Shown piece by piece: positions 1 to 7,600 of a stretch of DNA of 16,553 nucleotides. The translations under genes and the position numbers were made by a program. Position 1 is the first letter of the stretch; each line of letters opens with the position of its first letter. Source of the DNA: JBCDBD01 sp039184335. GTDB taxonomy: Bacteria > Bacteroidota > Bacteroidia > Flavobacteriales > Flavobacteriaceae. The notes beneath the pieces were generated by a model. It was not told where the DNA came from. It was given only the letters and a program-made list of their open reading frames with translations, and did not search any database. The DNA lies in contig JBCDBD010000056.1 of assembly GCA_039184335.1 (NCBI GenBank), forward strand, positions 1 through 16,553, read 5' to 3'.

Positions 1-14
1 ATTCAACACTTTAC

Positions 15-86
15 GCCGGTGTAGCTCAGGGGTAGAGCGTTTCCTTGGTAAGGAAGAGGTCACGGGTTCAAATCCCGTCATTGGCT
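15..86 (+). tRNA. tRNA-Thr (anticodon GGT)
   Basis: A complete cloverleaf can be folded. The 7-bp acceptor stem pairs gccggtg with cattggc (two G-T pairs). The D arm is gctc/gagc. The anticodon stem ttcc/ggaa encloses the loop ttggtaa, whose middle triplet GGT reads ACC and ACU threonine codons. The T arm is cgggttcaaatcccg. The discriminator base is T86 and no CCA end is encoded, so CCA must be added after transcription. It lies 47 bases upstream of tuf and is probably co-transcribed with it, as in many bacteria where tRNA-Thr(GGT) precedes an EF-Tu gene. Confidence 0.95.
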
Positions 87-133
87 CAAAAACGATTTGA
101 CACTAATATAAACTAAGATTAAAATCATTTAAA

Positions 134-1321
134 ATGGCAAAGGAAACTTTTGATCGTTCCAAACCGCACTTAAATATTGGTACTATTGGACACGTGGATC
201 ATGGTAAAACTACATTGACTGCTGCTATCACTACTGTGTTGGCGAATGCAGGTCTTTCTGAGCTTAGAAGCTTTGATTCTATCGATAATGCTCCAGAAGA
301 AAAAGAAAGAGGTATTACAATCAATACATCACACGTAGAGTACCAAACAGAGAACCGTCACTATGCACACGTTGACTGTCCTGGTCACGCCGATTATGTA
401 AAAAACATGGTTACTGGTGCTGCCCAAATGGACGGTGCTATCTTGGTTGTTGCCGCTACTGACGGCCCCATGCCACAAACACGTGAGCATATCCTTCTAG
501 GACGTCAGGTTGGTATTCCAAGAATTGTGGTATTCTTGAACAAAGTTGACATGGTCGATGATGATGAGCTTTTGGAGCTTGTTGAGATGGAGGTTAGGGA
601 ATTGCTTTCTTTTTATGAGTATGATGGTGACAATGGCCCTGTTATCTCTGGTTCTGCATTGGGTGCATTGAACGGTGAGCAGAAATGGGTTGATACCGTT
701 ATGGAATTGATGGCTGCTGTTGATGAGTGGATTGAGCTTCCAAAAAGAGATGTCGATAAAGACTTCTTGATGCCAGTGGAAGATGTGTTCACCATCACAG
801 GTCGTGGTACCGTGGCTACAGGCCGTATTGAAACTGGTGTCGCCAACACAGGTGATGCGGTAGATATTATCGGTATGGGCGCAGAAAAACTTTCTTCTAC
901 AATCACAGGGGTTGAAATGTTCCGTAAAATTTTGGATAGAGGTGAAGCCGGTGATAACGTTGGTATCTTGTTGAGAGGTATTGAGAAATCTGATATCAAA
1001 CGAGGTATGGTAATCTGTAAACCAGCTTCTGTAAAGCCACATGCCAAGTTTAAGGCTGAGGTTTATATCCTTAAAAAAGAAGAAGGTGGGCGACACACCC
1101 CATTTCACAATAACTACCGTCCCCAGTTCTACGTTCGTACAACTGACGTAACAGGAAACATCAATCTTCCTGACGGTGTTGAAATGGTAATGCCTGGTGA
1201 TAACTTGACAATTACAGTTGATTTGATCCAGCCGATTGCATTAAGTGAAGGTCTGCGTTTTGCGATTCGTGAAGGTGGTAGAACTGTAGGTGCTGGTCAG
1301 GTCACTGAGATTTTAGATTAA
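134..1321 (+). CDS. tuf: Translation elongation factor Tu (EF-Tu)
   Basis: EF-Tu is the cytoplasmic GTPase that delivers aminoacyl-tRNA to the ribosomal A site. At 395 residues it has the normal length. All G-domain motifs are visible: the P-loop GHVDHGKT at residues 19-26, RGITI (switch I threonine T62) at 59-63, DCPGH at 81-85 with the catalytic histidine H85, NKVD at 136-139 and SGSAL at 172-176. Beta-barrel domains 2 and 3 occupy about 212-300 and 303-395, and the protein ends in the usual VGAGQVTEI stretch. The ATG start gives the standard MAKETFDRSKPH N-terminus. The upstream region is A-rich without a clear Shine-Dalgarno, typical of Bacteroidota. It is flanked by tRNA-Thr upstream and a long hairpin plus tRNA-Trp downstream. 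Nothing is odd in the protein. Confidence 0.98.
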   Translation: MAKETFDRSKPHLNIGTIGHVDHGKTTLTAAITTVLANAGLSELRSFDSIDNAPEEKERGITINTSHVEYQTENRHYAHVDCPGHADYVKNMVTGAAQMDGAILVVAATDGPMPQTREHILLGRQVGIPRIVVFLNKVDMVDDDELLELVEMEVRELLSFYEYDGDNGPVISGSALGALNGEQKWVDTVMELMAAVDEWIELPKRDVDKDFLMPVEDVFTITGRGTVATGRIETGVANTGDAVDIIGMGAEKLSSTITGVEMFRKILDRGEAGDNVGILLRGIEKSDIKRGMVICKPASVKPHAKFKAEVYILKKEEGGRHTPFHNNYRPQFYVRTTDVTGNINLPDGVEMVMPGDNLTITVDLIQPIALSEGLRFAIREGGRTVGAGQVTEILD

Positions 1322-1340
1322 TCATTTTACAAGAATAAAA

Positions 1341-1386
1341 TTACACTTTAAGGTGTCTCGCTATTTCGGGATACCTTTCAGTGTAA
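1341..1386 (+). terminator. Long imperfect hairpin between tuf and tRNA-Trp
   Basis: The arms 1341-1360 and 1367-1386 pair over 20 positions, with two consecutive mismatches and two G-T pairs, around a 6-base loop (ctattt). It begins 20 bases after the tuf stop and ends 6 bases before the tRNA-Trp 5' end. No T-run follows, so it is not a standard rho-independent terminator. It may attenuate transcription after the highly expressed tuf gene, or be an RNase processing structure that separates tuf mRNA from the tRNA-secE transcript. The structure is seen; its role is inferred. Confidence 0.5.
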
Positions 1387-1392
1387 ATATAA

Positions 1393-1465
1393 ACGGGTGT
1401 AGCTCAGTTGGTAGAGCACTGGTCTCCAAAACCAGGTGTCGGGAGTTCGAGTCTCTCCTCCCGTG
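1393..1465 (+). tRNA. tRNA-Trp (anticodon CCA)
   Basis: The 73-base cloverleaf starts with acgggtg, which pairs with ctcccgt apart from one T-T mismatch. The D arm is gctc/gagc. The anticodon stem ctggt/accag carries the loop ctccaaa with anticodon CCA, which reads UGG tryptophan. The T arm contains ttcgagt. G1465 is the discriminator expected for tRNA-Trp. CCA is not encoded. Its place between tuf and secE is the usual one in Bacteroidota. Confidence 0.95.
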
Positions 1466-1481
1466 CTCAGGGAAATAGAAA

Positions 1482-1534
1482 AAGGCATGTTGCGAAGAGA
1501 GGTTTTTCTCGAGCGTTTGTCGGGGCAATGCCTT
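1482..1534 (+). other. Inverted repeat in the tRNA-Trp to secE spacer
   Basis: AAGGCAT at 1482-1488 pairs perfectly with ATGCCTT at 1528-1534. Pairing continues inward with single-base bulges (T-A, then GC with GC), leaving a long internal region that can form a smaller GAGA/TCTC hairpin. It occupies most of the 97-base gap between the tRNA 3' end and secE. It could shape the 5' end of the secE mRNA after tRNA processing. There is no T-run, so a terminator is unlikely. Function unknown. Confidence 0.3.
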
Positions 1535-1562
1535 GTAAAGTGCCAGAATACGATAATTTACT

Positions 1563-1751
1563 ATGTTCACTTATATAAAGGAATCTTGGGAAGAATTAAA
1601 GAACAATGTCACTTGGTTGAACGGGGAACAAGCTTCAAACTTAATGGTCGTTGTGGCCGTTTTTTCGATTTTGTTTGCCTTGGCAACATGGGGGGTCGAT
1701 ACGCTCTTTAGTAAGTTGATTCAGTTATACTTTGATAATTTAATTGGTTGA
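1563..1751 (+). CDS. secE: Protein translocase subunit SecE
   Basis: SecE is the small inner-membrane subunit that clamps SecY in the Sec translocon. This is the short single-span form of 62 residues, usual outside the gamma-proteobacteria. An amphipathic N-terminal helix (about residues 3-19, with the motif SWEELKNNVTWL) is followed by one hydrophobic membrane span at about 27-45. An in-frame TAA at 1554-1556 limits the start to the ATG at 1563. No Shine-Dalgarno is visible. The stop lies 4 bases before the nusG ATG, so the two are probably translated in a coupled way. Identification rests on length, topology and the conserved secE-nusG order. Confidence 0.92.
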   Translation: MFTYIKESWEELKNNVTWLNGEQASNLMVVVAVFSILFALATWGVDTLFSKLIQLYFDNLIG

Positions 1752-1755
1752 GGTG

Positions 1756-2307
1756 ATGTCTGAAGTATTGGAGAAGAAATGGTACGTCGTTCGGGCCGTT
1801 AGCGGTCAAGAGAATAAAATTAAGGGCTACATTGAAAGTGAGGTTGAGCGACACGGTTTTGGGGACTATCTTGAAGACGTGTTGGTGCCTACTGAAAAGG
1901 TAGTGCAAATCCGTAATGGGAAAAAAATCAATAAAGAGCGTACCTATTTTCCCGGTTACATCATGATCAAGGCGAATCTAGGTGGTGAAATGGTGCACAT
2001 TATCAAATCGATTACCAATGTAATTGGGTTTTTGGGCGAGACCAAAGGGGGTGATCCAGTTCCTTTGCGTAAAGCTGAAGTGAACAGAATGCTCGGTAAA
2101 GTTGATGAATTGGCGGTCAATACAGACAATGTTTCGATTCCTTTTGTGTTGGGTGAGACCGTAAAGGTAATTGATGGCCCGTTCAATGGGTTCAACGGAA
2201 CGGTAGAGAAAATCAATGAAGAAAAGCGTAAGCTTGAGGTTATGGTGAAAATTTTCGGAAGAAAGACCCCATTGGAATTGAGCTACATGCAAGTAGAAAA
2301 AGTTTAA
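1756..2307 (+). CDS. nusG: Transcription termination/antitermination factor NusG
   Basis: NusG binds the RNA polymerase clamp through its N-terminal domain and contacts Rho or ribosomal protein S10 through its C-terminal KOW domain. The 183-residue product starts with MSEVLEKKWYVVRAVSGQE. The NGN domain covers about residues 8-110, including the conserved FPGYIMI motif. The KOW domain covers about 130-175, with VKVIDGPFNGFNGTVEKIN. I chose the ATG at 1756. An in-frame TTG at 1744 (inside the secE end) and a GTG at 1753 are possible but less likely, and an in-frame TAA at 1741-1743 rules out anything longer. The start is 4 bases after the secE stop. GAGG at 1750-1753 lies only two bases before the ATG, too close for an optimal Shine-Dalgarno. 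Confidence 0.95.
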   Translation: MSEVLEKKWYVVRAVSGQENKIKGYIESEVERHGFGDYLEDVLVPTEKVVQIRNGKKINKERTYFPGYIMIKANLGGEMVHIIKSITNVIGFLGETKGGDPVPLRKAEVNRMLGKVDELAVNTDNVSIPFVLGETVKVIDGPFNGFNGTVEKINEEKRKLEVMVKIFGRKTPLELSYMQVEKV

Positions 2308-2331
2308 AGTTAAGAGCTGTTACATAGATAA

Positions 2332-2361
2332 AATTGTGTTGCTTCCAAATTAAACACAATT
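2332..2361 (+). promoter_or_regulatory. Hairpin in the rplK (L11) leader
   Basis: AATTGTGTT at 2332-2340 pairs perfectly over 9 bp with AACACAATT at 2353-2361, around a 12-base loop. It sits in the 71-base nusG-rplK gap, 17 bases before the rplK ATG. In other bacteria ribosomal protein L1 represses the L11-L1 mRNA by binding a leader structure, so this is a candidate site. I do not see a convincing copy of the 23S L1-binding motif, so the role is speculative. Confidence 0.35.
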
Positions 2362-2378
2362 CACTTTAATTAAGAACA

Positions 2379-2816
2379 ATGGCAAAAGAAGTAGATAAGG
2401 TTGTAAAACTACAAGTTAGGGGAGGTGCTGCGAATCCATCGCCACCGGTCGGACCCGCCTTAGGTGCTGCAGGTGTTAACATCATGGAGTTCTGTAAGCA
2501 ATTTAATGCGAGAACCCAAGATAAGGCAGGTAAGGTATTGCCTGTGGTTATTACCGTGTACAAGGACAAATCTTTCGAGTTTGTTGTCAAAACACCACCG
2601 GCGGCCGTCCAATTGATGGAAGCGGCAAAGGTTAAAAAAGGATCTGGCGAACCTAATCGTGTAAAATCAGGATCGATTACCTGGGATCAGGTAAAAGCAA
2701 TTGCAGAGGACAAGATGGTCGATTTGAATGCTTTTACCGTAGAATCTGCAATGAGTATGGTTGCAGGTACTGCACGTTCCATGGGTCTTAAAGTCTCTGG
2801 AAAAAGACCTTTTTAA
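2379..2816 (+). CDS. rplK: 50S ribosomal protein L11
   Basis: L11 forms the base of the L7/L12 stalk and binds the GTPase-associated region of 23S rRNA, where thiostrepton-type antibiotics act. At 145 residues the length is normal. The N-terminal domain has the proline-rich SPPVGPALG at residues 21-29 (P22, P23 and P26 being the prolines linked to thiopeptide binding). The C-terminal rRNA-binding domain ends in the family signature AMSMVAGTARSMGL near 125-138. The start gives the typical MAKEVDKVVKLQV. It begins the compact L11-L1-L10-L7/L12 set, with only 19 bases to rplA. No anomalies are seen. Confidence 0.98.
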   Translation: MAKEVDKVVKLQVRGGAANPSPPVGPALGAAGVNIMEFCKQFNARTQDKAGKVLPVVITVYKDKSFEFVVKTPPAAVQLMEAAKVKKGSGEPNRVKSGSITWDQVKAIAEDKMVDLNAFTVESAMSMVAGTARSMGLKVSGKRPF

Positions 2817-2835
2817 AATCTAAAAGCAATTTAGA

Positions 2836-3525
2836 ATGGCAAAGTTGACAAAAAGGCAAAAAGAGGCCCAATCAAAAATTGATAGAAACAGACTCTATTC
2901 TATCGATGAGGCTTCTGCCTTAGTGAAAGAAATAACCAATGTGAAGTTTGATGCATCCATAGATTTAGCAGTACGTCTGGGAGTCGATCCCCGTAAGGCA
3001 AATCAAATGGTGCGTGGGGTTGTGACATTGCCCCATGGAACCGGTAAAGATGTTAAGGTTTTGGCATTGGTGACCCCAGACAAAGAAGCAGAAGCCAAAG
3101 AGGCTGGAGCTGATTATGTTGGGTTGGATGAATATTTGGATAAAATTAAAGGGGGTTGGACCGACGTGGACGTTATCGTCACCATGCCCAGTGTTATGGG
3201 TAAATTGGGACCTTTGGGTCGTATTTTAGGGCCAAGAGGATTGATGCCCAATCCAAAAACAGGTACAGTGACCATGGATGTGGCCAAGGCAGTAAGTGAT
3301 GTTAAAGGTGGCAAAATAGACTTCAAGGTAGATAAGACGGGAATTGTTCATGCCGCTATCGGGAAGGCATCTTTTTCAGCAGATAAAATTGCGGGTAACG
3401 CCAAGGAATTGATAGATACTTTGGTCAAGTTAAAGCCTGCTGCTGCCAAAGGTGTTTACATGAAGAGCATCTACATGAGCAGTACCATGAGTCCTAGTGT
3501 CCAATTAGATCCAAAGGCAGTTTAA
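2836..3525 (+). CDS. rplA: 50S ribosomal protein L1
   Basis: L1 forms the mobile L1 stalk at the ribosomal E site and helps move deacylated tRNA. In many bacteria it also represses its own operon. The product is 229 residues, a usual length. The family signature lies at about residues 114-145, with the segments IVTMPSVMGKLGPLGRILG and GPRGLMPNPKTGTV. Domain I is built from the N- and C-terminal parts (about 1-67 and 160-229), with domain II between. It is 19 bases after rplK and 25 bases before rplJ, consistent with a single mRNA. No Shine-Dalgarno is evident. Confidence 0.98.
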   Translation: MAKLTKRQKEAQSKIDRNRLYSIDEASALVKEITNVKFDASIDLAVRLGVDPRKANQMVRGVVTLPHGTGKDVKVLALVTPDKEAEAKEAGADYVGLDEYLDKIKGGWTDVDVIVTMPSVMGKLGPLGRILGPRGLMPNPKTGTVTMDVAKAVSDVKGGKIDFKVDKTGIVHAAIGKASFSADKIAGNAKELIDTLVKLKPAAAKGVYMKSIYMSSTMSPSVQLDPKAV

Positions 3526-3550
3526 TAACTGGGTAGTTAAAATTTTAATC

Positions 3551-4066
3551 ATGACAAGAGAAGAAAAAGCAACGGTTATACAAGATTTGACTGCACAGTT
3601 GGCTGAAAATGCAAATATCTATTTAGCAGATATATCCGGTTTGGATGCAGTAGCTACTTCTGACTTGAGAAGGGCTTGTTTCAAGGCCAATATTAAACTT
3701 GCAGTAGTTAAGAATACATTGCTTGCCAAAGCAATGGAAGCTTCTGAAAAGGAATTTGGTGAATTGCCTGAAGTGTTAAAGGGCAATACCTCTTTGATGC
3801 TTTCTGAAACAGGTAATGCACCTGCAAAGTTGATCAAAAACTTCAGAAAGAAATCAGACAAGCCTCTTTTGAAGGGTGCATTCATTGAAGAAGCGGTCTA
3901 TATCGGCGATGAGAACCTGAATGCCCTGGTCAACATCAAGTCGAAAGAAGAGGTTATTGGCGATATTATTGGGTTATTGCAATCACCTGCCAAAAATGTT
4001 ATTTCTGGCCTTAAATCTGGTGGTGGAAAACTTGCAGGTATCCTCAAGACCCTCTCTGAAAAGTAA
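3551..4066 (+). CDS. rplJ: 50S ribosomal protein L10
   Basis: L10 anchors the L7/L12 dimers to 23S rRNA beside L11. The product is 171 residues. It starts MTREEKATVIQDL and contains the rRNA-binding segment LRRACFKANIKLAVVKNTLL at 39-58. A C-terminal helix (about 150-171) is the part that binds L7/L12 N-termini in known structures. The upstream gap is only 25 bases, too small for the long L10-binding leader described in E. coli, so any L10 autoregulatory site would have to overlap the end of rplA or act differently. It lies 53 bases before rplL. Confidence 0.96.
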   Translation: MTREEKATVIQDLTAQLAENANIYLADISGLDAVATSDLRRACFKANIKLAVVKNTLLAKAMEASEKEFGELPEVLKGNTSLMLSETGNAPAKLIKNFRKKSDKPLLKGAFIEEAVYIGDENLNALVNIKSKEEVIGDIIGLLQSPAKNVISGLKSGGGKLAGILKTLSEK

Positions 4067-4119
4067 TTTGTACGCACTAAAACAAGAATATTTTAAAAAT
4101 TTGATTAAACGATAGAAAA

Positions 4120-4503
4120 ATGGCAGATTTAAAAGATTTTGCAGAACAGTTGGTAAACCTTACCGTAAAAGAGGTAAACGAGTTGGCTGACATTTTAAAA
4201 GAAGAATATGGTATTGAACCTGCGGCTGCTGCAGTAGCTGTGGCTGGCGGTGCTGCCGCTGGTGGTGGTGAAGCCGAGGCTGCTGAAGAGCAGACTGAAT
4301 TTGATGTGATCCTTAAGGCTCCAGGTGGTTCTAAATTGGCTGTTGTCAAATTGGTCAAAGAGTTGACAGGACTTGGATTGAAAGATGCTAAAGACATCGT
4401 CGACAGTGCTCCTAAAGCGGTCAAGGAAGCAGTTTCTAAAGATGAAGCTGAAGGTATCAAAAAATCATTGGAAGAAGCAGGAGCTGAAGTTGAGCTTAAA
4501 TAG
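4120..4503 (+). CDS. rplL: 50S ribosomal protein L7/L12
   Basis: L7/L12 is the multi-copy stalk protein that recruits EF-Tu, EF-G and other translational GTPases and stimulates GTP hydrolysis. The 127-residue product shows the classic three parts: an N-terminal dimerisation helix region (1-33), a flexible Ala/Gly/Glu-rich hinge (about 35-59), and a globular C-terminal domain (60-127) with the factor-binding motif VKLVKELTGLGLKDAKDIVD. The start follows an A-rich stretch. A strong hairpin follows 19 bases after the stop and separates it from rpoB, so stalk protein made in excess over polymerase could be explained by attenuation there. Confidence 0.98.
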   Translation: MADLKDFAEQLVNLTVKEVNELADILKEEYGIEPAAAAVAVAGGAAAGGGEAEAAEEQTEFDVILKAPGGSKLAVVKLVKELTGLGLKDAKDIVDSAPKAVKEAVSKDEAEGIKKSLEEAGAEVELK

Positions 4504-4522
4504 TGTCTATTTCCATACAAAC

Positions 4523-4564
4523 ATAGGTTAAGGTCTACCCGAATTTGGGTAGACCTTAGCCTAT
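4523..4564 (+). terminator. Attenuator-like hairpin between rplL and rpoB
   Basis: The arms 4523-4540 and 4547-4564 form an uninterrupted 18-bp stem (one T-G pair) with a 6-base loop, gaattt. The following bases are tttatatt, only a weak U-tract, so partial rather than full termination is plausible. In E. coli the same gap holds an attenuator and an RNase III site that lower rpoBC expression relative to the ribosomal genes. A similar role is inferred here from position and structure, not proven. Confidence 0.7.
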
Positions 4565-4576
4565 TTATATTGATAA

Positions 4577-4594
4577 GTGTATAAAGTTATACAC
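4577..4594. promoter_or_regulatory. GTGTATAA-AG-TTATACAC palindrome upstream of rpoB
   Basis: Two perfect 8-base inverted arms are separated by 2 bases, starting 12 bases after the rplL-rpoB hairpin and ending 38 bases before the rpoB start. As RNA it could fold as a 6-bp stem with a 6-base loop. As DNA it has the symmetry of a dimeric regulator site. No matching regulator is known from this window, and no convincing Bacteroidota promoter (TTTG then TAnnTTTG) accompanies it. Confidence 0.3.
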
Positions 4595-4632
4595 CTCCCA
4601 AAATAATATTCACGATCAAAATTTGTCCATAG

Positions 4633-7600
4633 ATGTTCACAAATCAGACTGAAAGAATAAACTTCGCATCCGCTAAGAACATACCGGAATACCCGGATTT
4701 CTTGGACATTCAGATTAAATCTTTTCAAGACTTTTTTCAACTTGAAACCAAATCTGACGAAAGGGGCAATGAAGGTTTGTACAATACCTTCATGGAGAAT
4801 TTTCCAATTACTGACACCAGAAACCAGTTTGTACTTGAGTTTTTGGATTATTTTATCGATCCACCAAGATATTCTATCCAAGAATGTATCGAGCGTGGCC
4901 TTACCTATAGTGTTCCCCTAAAAGCACGCTTAAAATTATATTGTACCGATCCTGAACACGAAGACTTTGAGACCATCGTCCAAGATGTGTACTTGGGTAC
5001 AATACCATATATGACACCAAGTGGAACATTCGTTATCAATGGTGCCGAACGTGTCGTGGTTTCGCAATTACACCGGTCTCCCGGAGTATTCTTCGGACAG
5101 TCGTTCCATGCCAATGGAACTAAGTTATACTCAGCAAGGGTCATCCCTTTCAAGGGGTCTTGGATTGAATTTGCCACCGATATCAACAGCGTAATGTACG
5201 CATATATCGATCGAAAGAAAAAATTACCGGTAACCACCTTGTTCAGGGCTATCGGATTTGAAAGGGATAAGGACATTCTTGAAATCTTTGACCTTTCTGA
5301 AGAAGTAAAAGTTTCTAAAGCTGGCCTTAAGAAGGTGCTGGGAAGAAAACTTGCTGCTAGGGTATTGAATACTTGGCATGAAGACTTTGTTGATGAAGAT
5401 ACAGGTGAAGTAGTGTCCATCGAGCGTAATGAGATCATTCTAGATCGTGATACCGTACTTGAAAAAGAACATATTGACGAGATCATTGCTGCTGATGTGA
5501 AGACCATTCTTTTGCATAAAGAGAACAATGCACAGTCTGATTACGCAATCATCCACAATACATTACAGAAAGATCCCACCAACTCAGAAAAAGAGGCAGT
5601 GGAACACATTTATAGACAACTGCGTAATGCAGAACCACCCGATGAGGAGACTGCCCGCGGTATCATTGATAAGCTGTTCTTTTCTGACCAACGCTATAAT
5701 TTAGGAGAGGTCGGGCGCTACCGAATGAACAAAAAACTGGGCTTGGACATTGGTATGGACAAGCAGGTGTTGACCAAGGAGGACATCATCACCATCATCA
5801 AATATTTGATTGAATTGATCAACTCAAAAGCTGAGATTGATGATATCGATCACTTGTCAAACCGTCGTGTGAGAACAGTTGGTGAGCAGTTGTCACAACA
5901 ATTTGGTGTTGGTTTGGCACGTATGGCGCGTACCATACGGGAACGAATGAACGTTCGTGACAATGAAGTCTTTACGCCCATTGATTTAATCAATGCAAAG
6001 ACATTGTCTTCAGTGATCAACTCGTTTTTTGGTACGAACCAGCTATCCCAATTTATGGATCAAACGAATCCATTGGCAGAGATAACACATAAAAGAAGGT
6101 TGTCCGCTCTTGGCCCAGGAGGGCTCTCACGGGAAAGGGCAGGTTTTGAGGTGCGCGATGTACACTATACACATTATGGCAGATTGTGCCCTATCGAAAC
6201 GCCTGAAGGGCCAAACATTGGTTTGATTTCTTCATTATCGGTGTTTGCCAAAGTGAATCATATGGGCTTTTTAGAAACCCCATATCGAAAAGTTGAGAGT
6301 GGCAAAGTCGATACCAATGAATATACTTACCTAAGTGCTGAAGAAGAAGAAGGAATGAAAATTGCGCAGGCCAATATTCCTTTGAAAGCAGATGGTACCA
6401 TTGAAAGAGACAAAGTAATCGCGAGAGAAGAAGGAGATTTTCCTGTCGTGGATCCATCAGAGGTGAACTATACAGATGTGGCCCCCAATCAAATTGCTTC
6501 AATATCAGCATCACTGATTCCTTTCTTGGAACATGATGATGCCAACCGTGCACTGATGGGGTCAAACATGATGCGACAGGCTGTTCCTTTATTAAAGCCA
6601 CAATCCCCCATTGTAGGTACAGGATTGGAACGACAGGTTGCCACTGATTCTAGGGTATTGATCAATGCTGAAGGCGATGGTGTAGTTGAATATGTTGATG
6701 CACATAAAGTTACCATCAAATACAAAAGAAACGACGAAGAACGTTTGGTGAGTTTTGACGAAGACTCCAAAACATATGAATTGGTTAAGTTCAGAAAGAC
6801 GAACCAGGGCACAAGTATCAACCTAAAACCCATTGTGAAGAAAGGCGATAAGGTAAAAAAAGGACAGGTGCTTTGTGAAGGATATGCCACTGAAAAAGGA
6901 GAGCTGGCCTTGGGTAGGAACCTTAAAGTGGCTTTTATGCCCTGGAAAGGCTATAATTTCGAAGATGCCATTGTGATTTCTGAGAAAGTGGTTCGGGAAG
7001 ATATCTTTACTTCAGTCCACATTGATGAATATGCACTTGAGGTACGGGACACAAAGTTGGGTGCAGAAGAATTGACCAACGATATTCCCAATGTTTCAGA
7101 GGAAGCCACCAAAGACTTGGATGAGTATGGTATGATCCGCATTGGTGCCGAAGTGAAGCCTGGTGACATTTTAATAGGTAAGATTACCCCAAAAGGAGAG
7201 TCAGATCCCACCCCAGAAGAAAAGCTGCTTCGCGCTATATTTGGCGATAAGGCAGGCGATGTCAAAGATGCTTCTTTAAAAGCCTCACCTTCACTTCGTG
7301 GTGTTGTTATAGATAAAAAGTTGTTTTCAAGGTCTATTAAGGACAAAAGGAGGCGTTCTGAAGATAAAGAGGCCATCTCTAAGTTAGAGCTTAGCTACGA
7401 GGTTAAATTCCAGCAACTTAAAGATGTACTTATTGAAAAACTATTTGCGCTTGTCAATGGAAAGACCTCACAGGGAGTATTGAACGATTTAGGGGAAGAA
7501 GTGCTACCCAAGGGGAAGAAGTATACCATTAAGATGTTGAACGCTGTGGATGATTTTGCCCACTTGGTAGGAGGCAGTTGGACAACCGACGATAAAACAA

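Noticed and set aside
497..1108. Long open frames antisense to tuf
   Set aside because: They lie wholly opposite the conserved EF-Tu gene, have low-complexity or atypical composition and no recognisable family. They are codon-bias shadows.
1436..1711. 91-residue open frame overlapping tRNA-Trp and secE
   Set aside because: It starts inside the tRNA and reads secE in the wrong frame. SecE itself has clear topology and conserved order.
4617..4624. AAAATTTG just before rpoB as a possible -7 promoter element
   Set aside because: It mismatches TAnnTTTG at the first base, has no -33 TTTG at the right distance and would leave almost no leader.
6191..6890. Open frames antisense to rpoB, and similar ones opposite rpoC
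   Set aside because: They overlap highly conserved coding sequence, have no family resemblance and no independent start signals.
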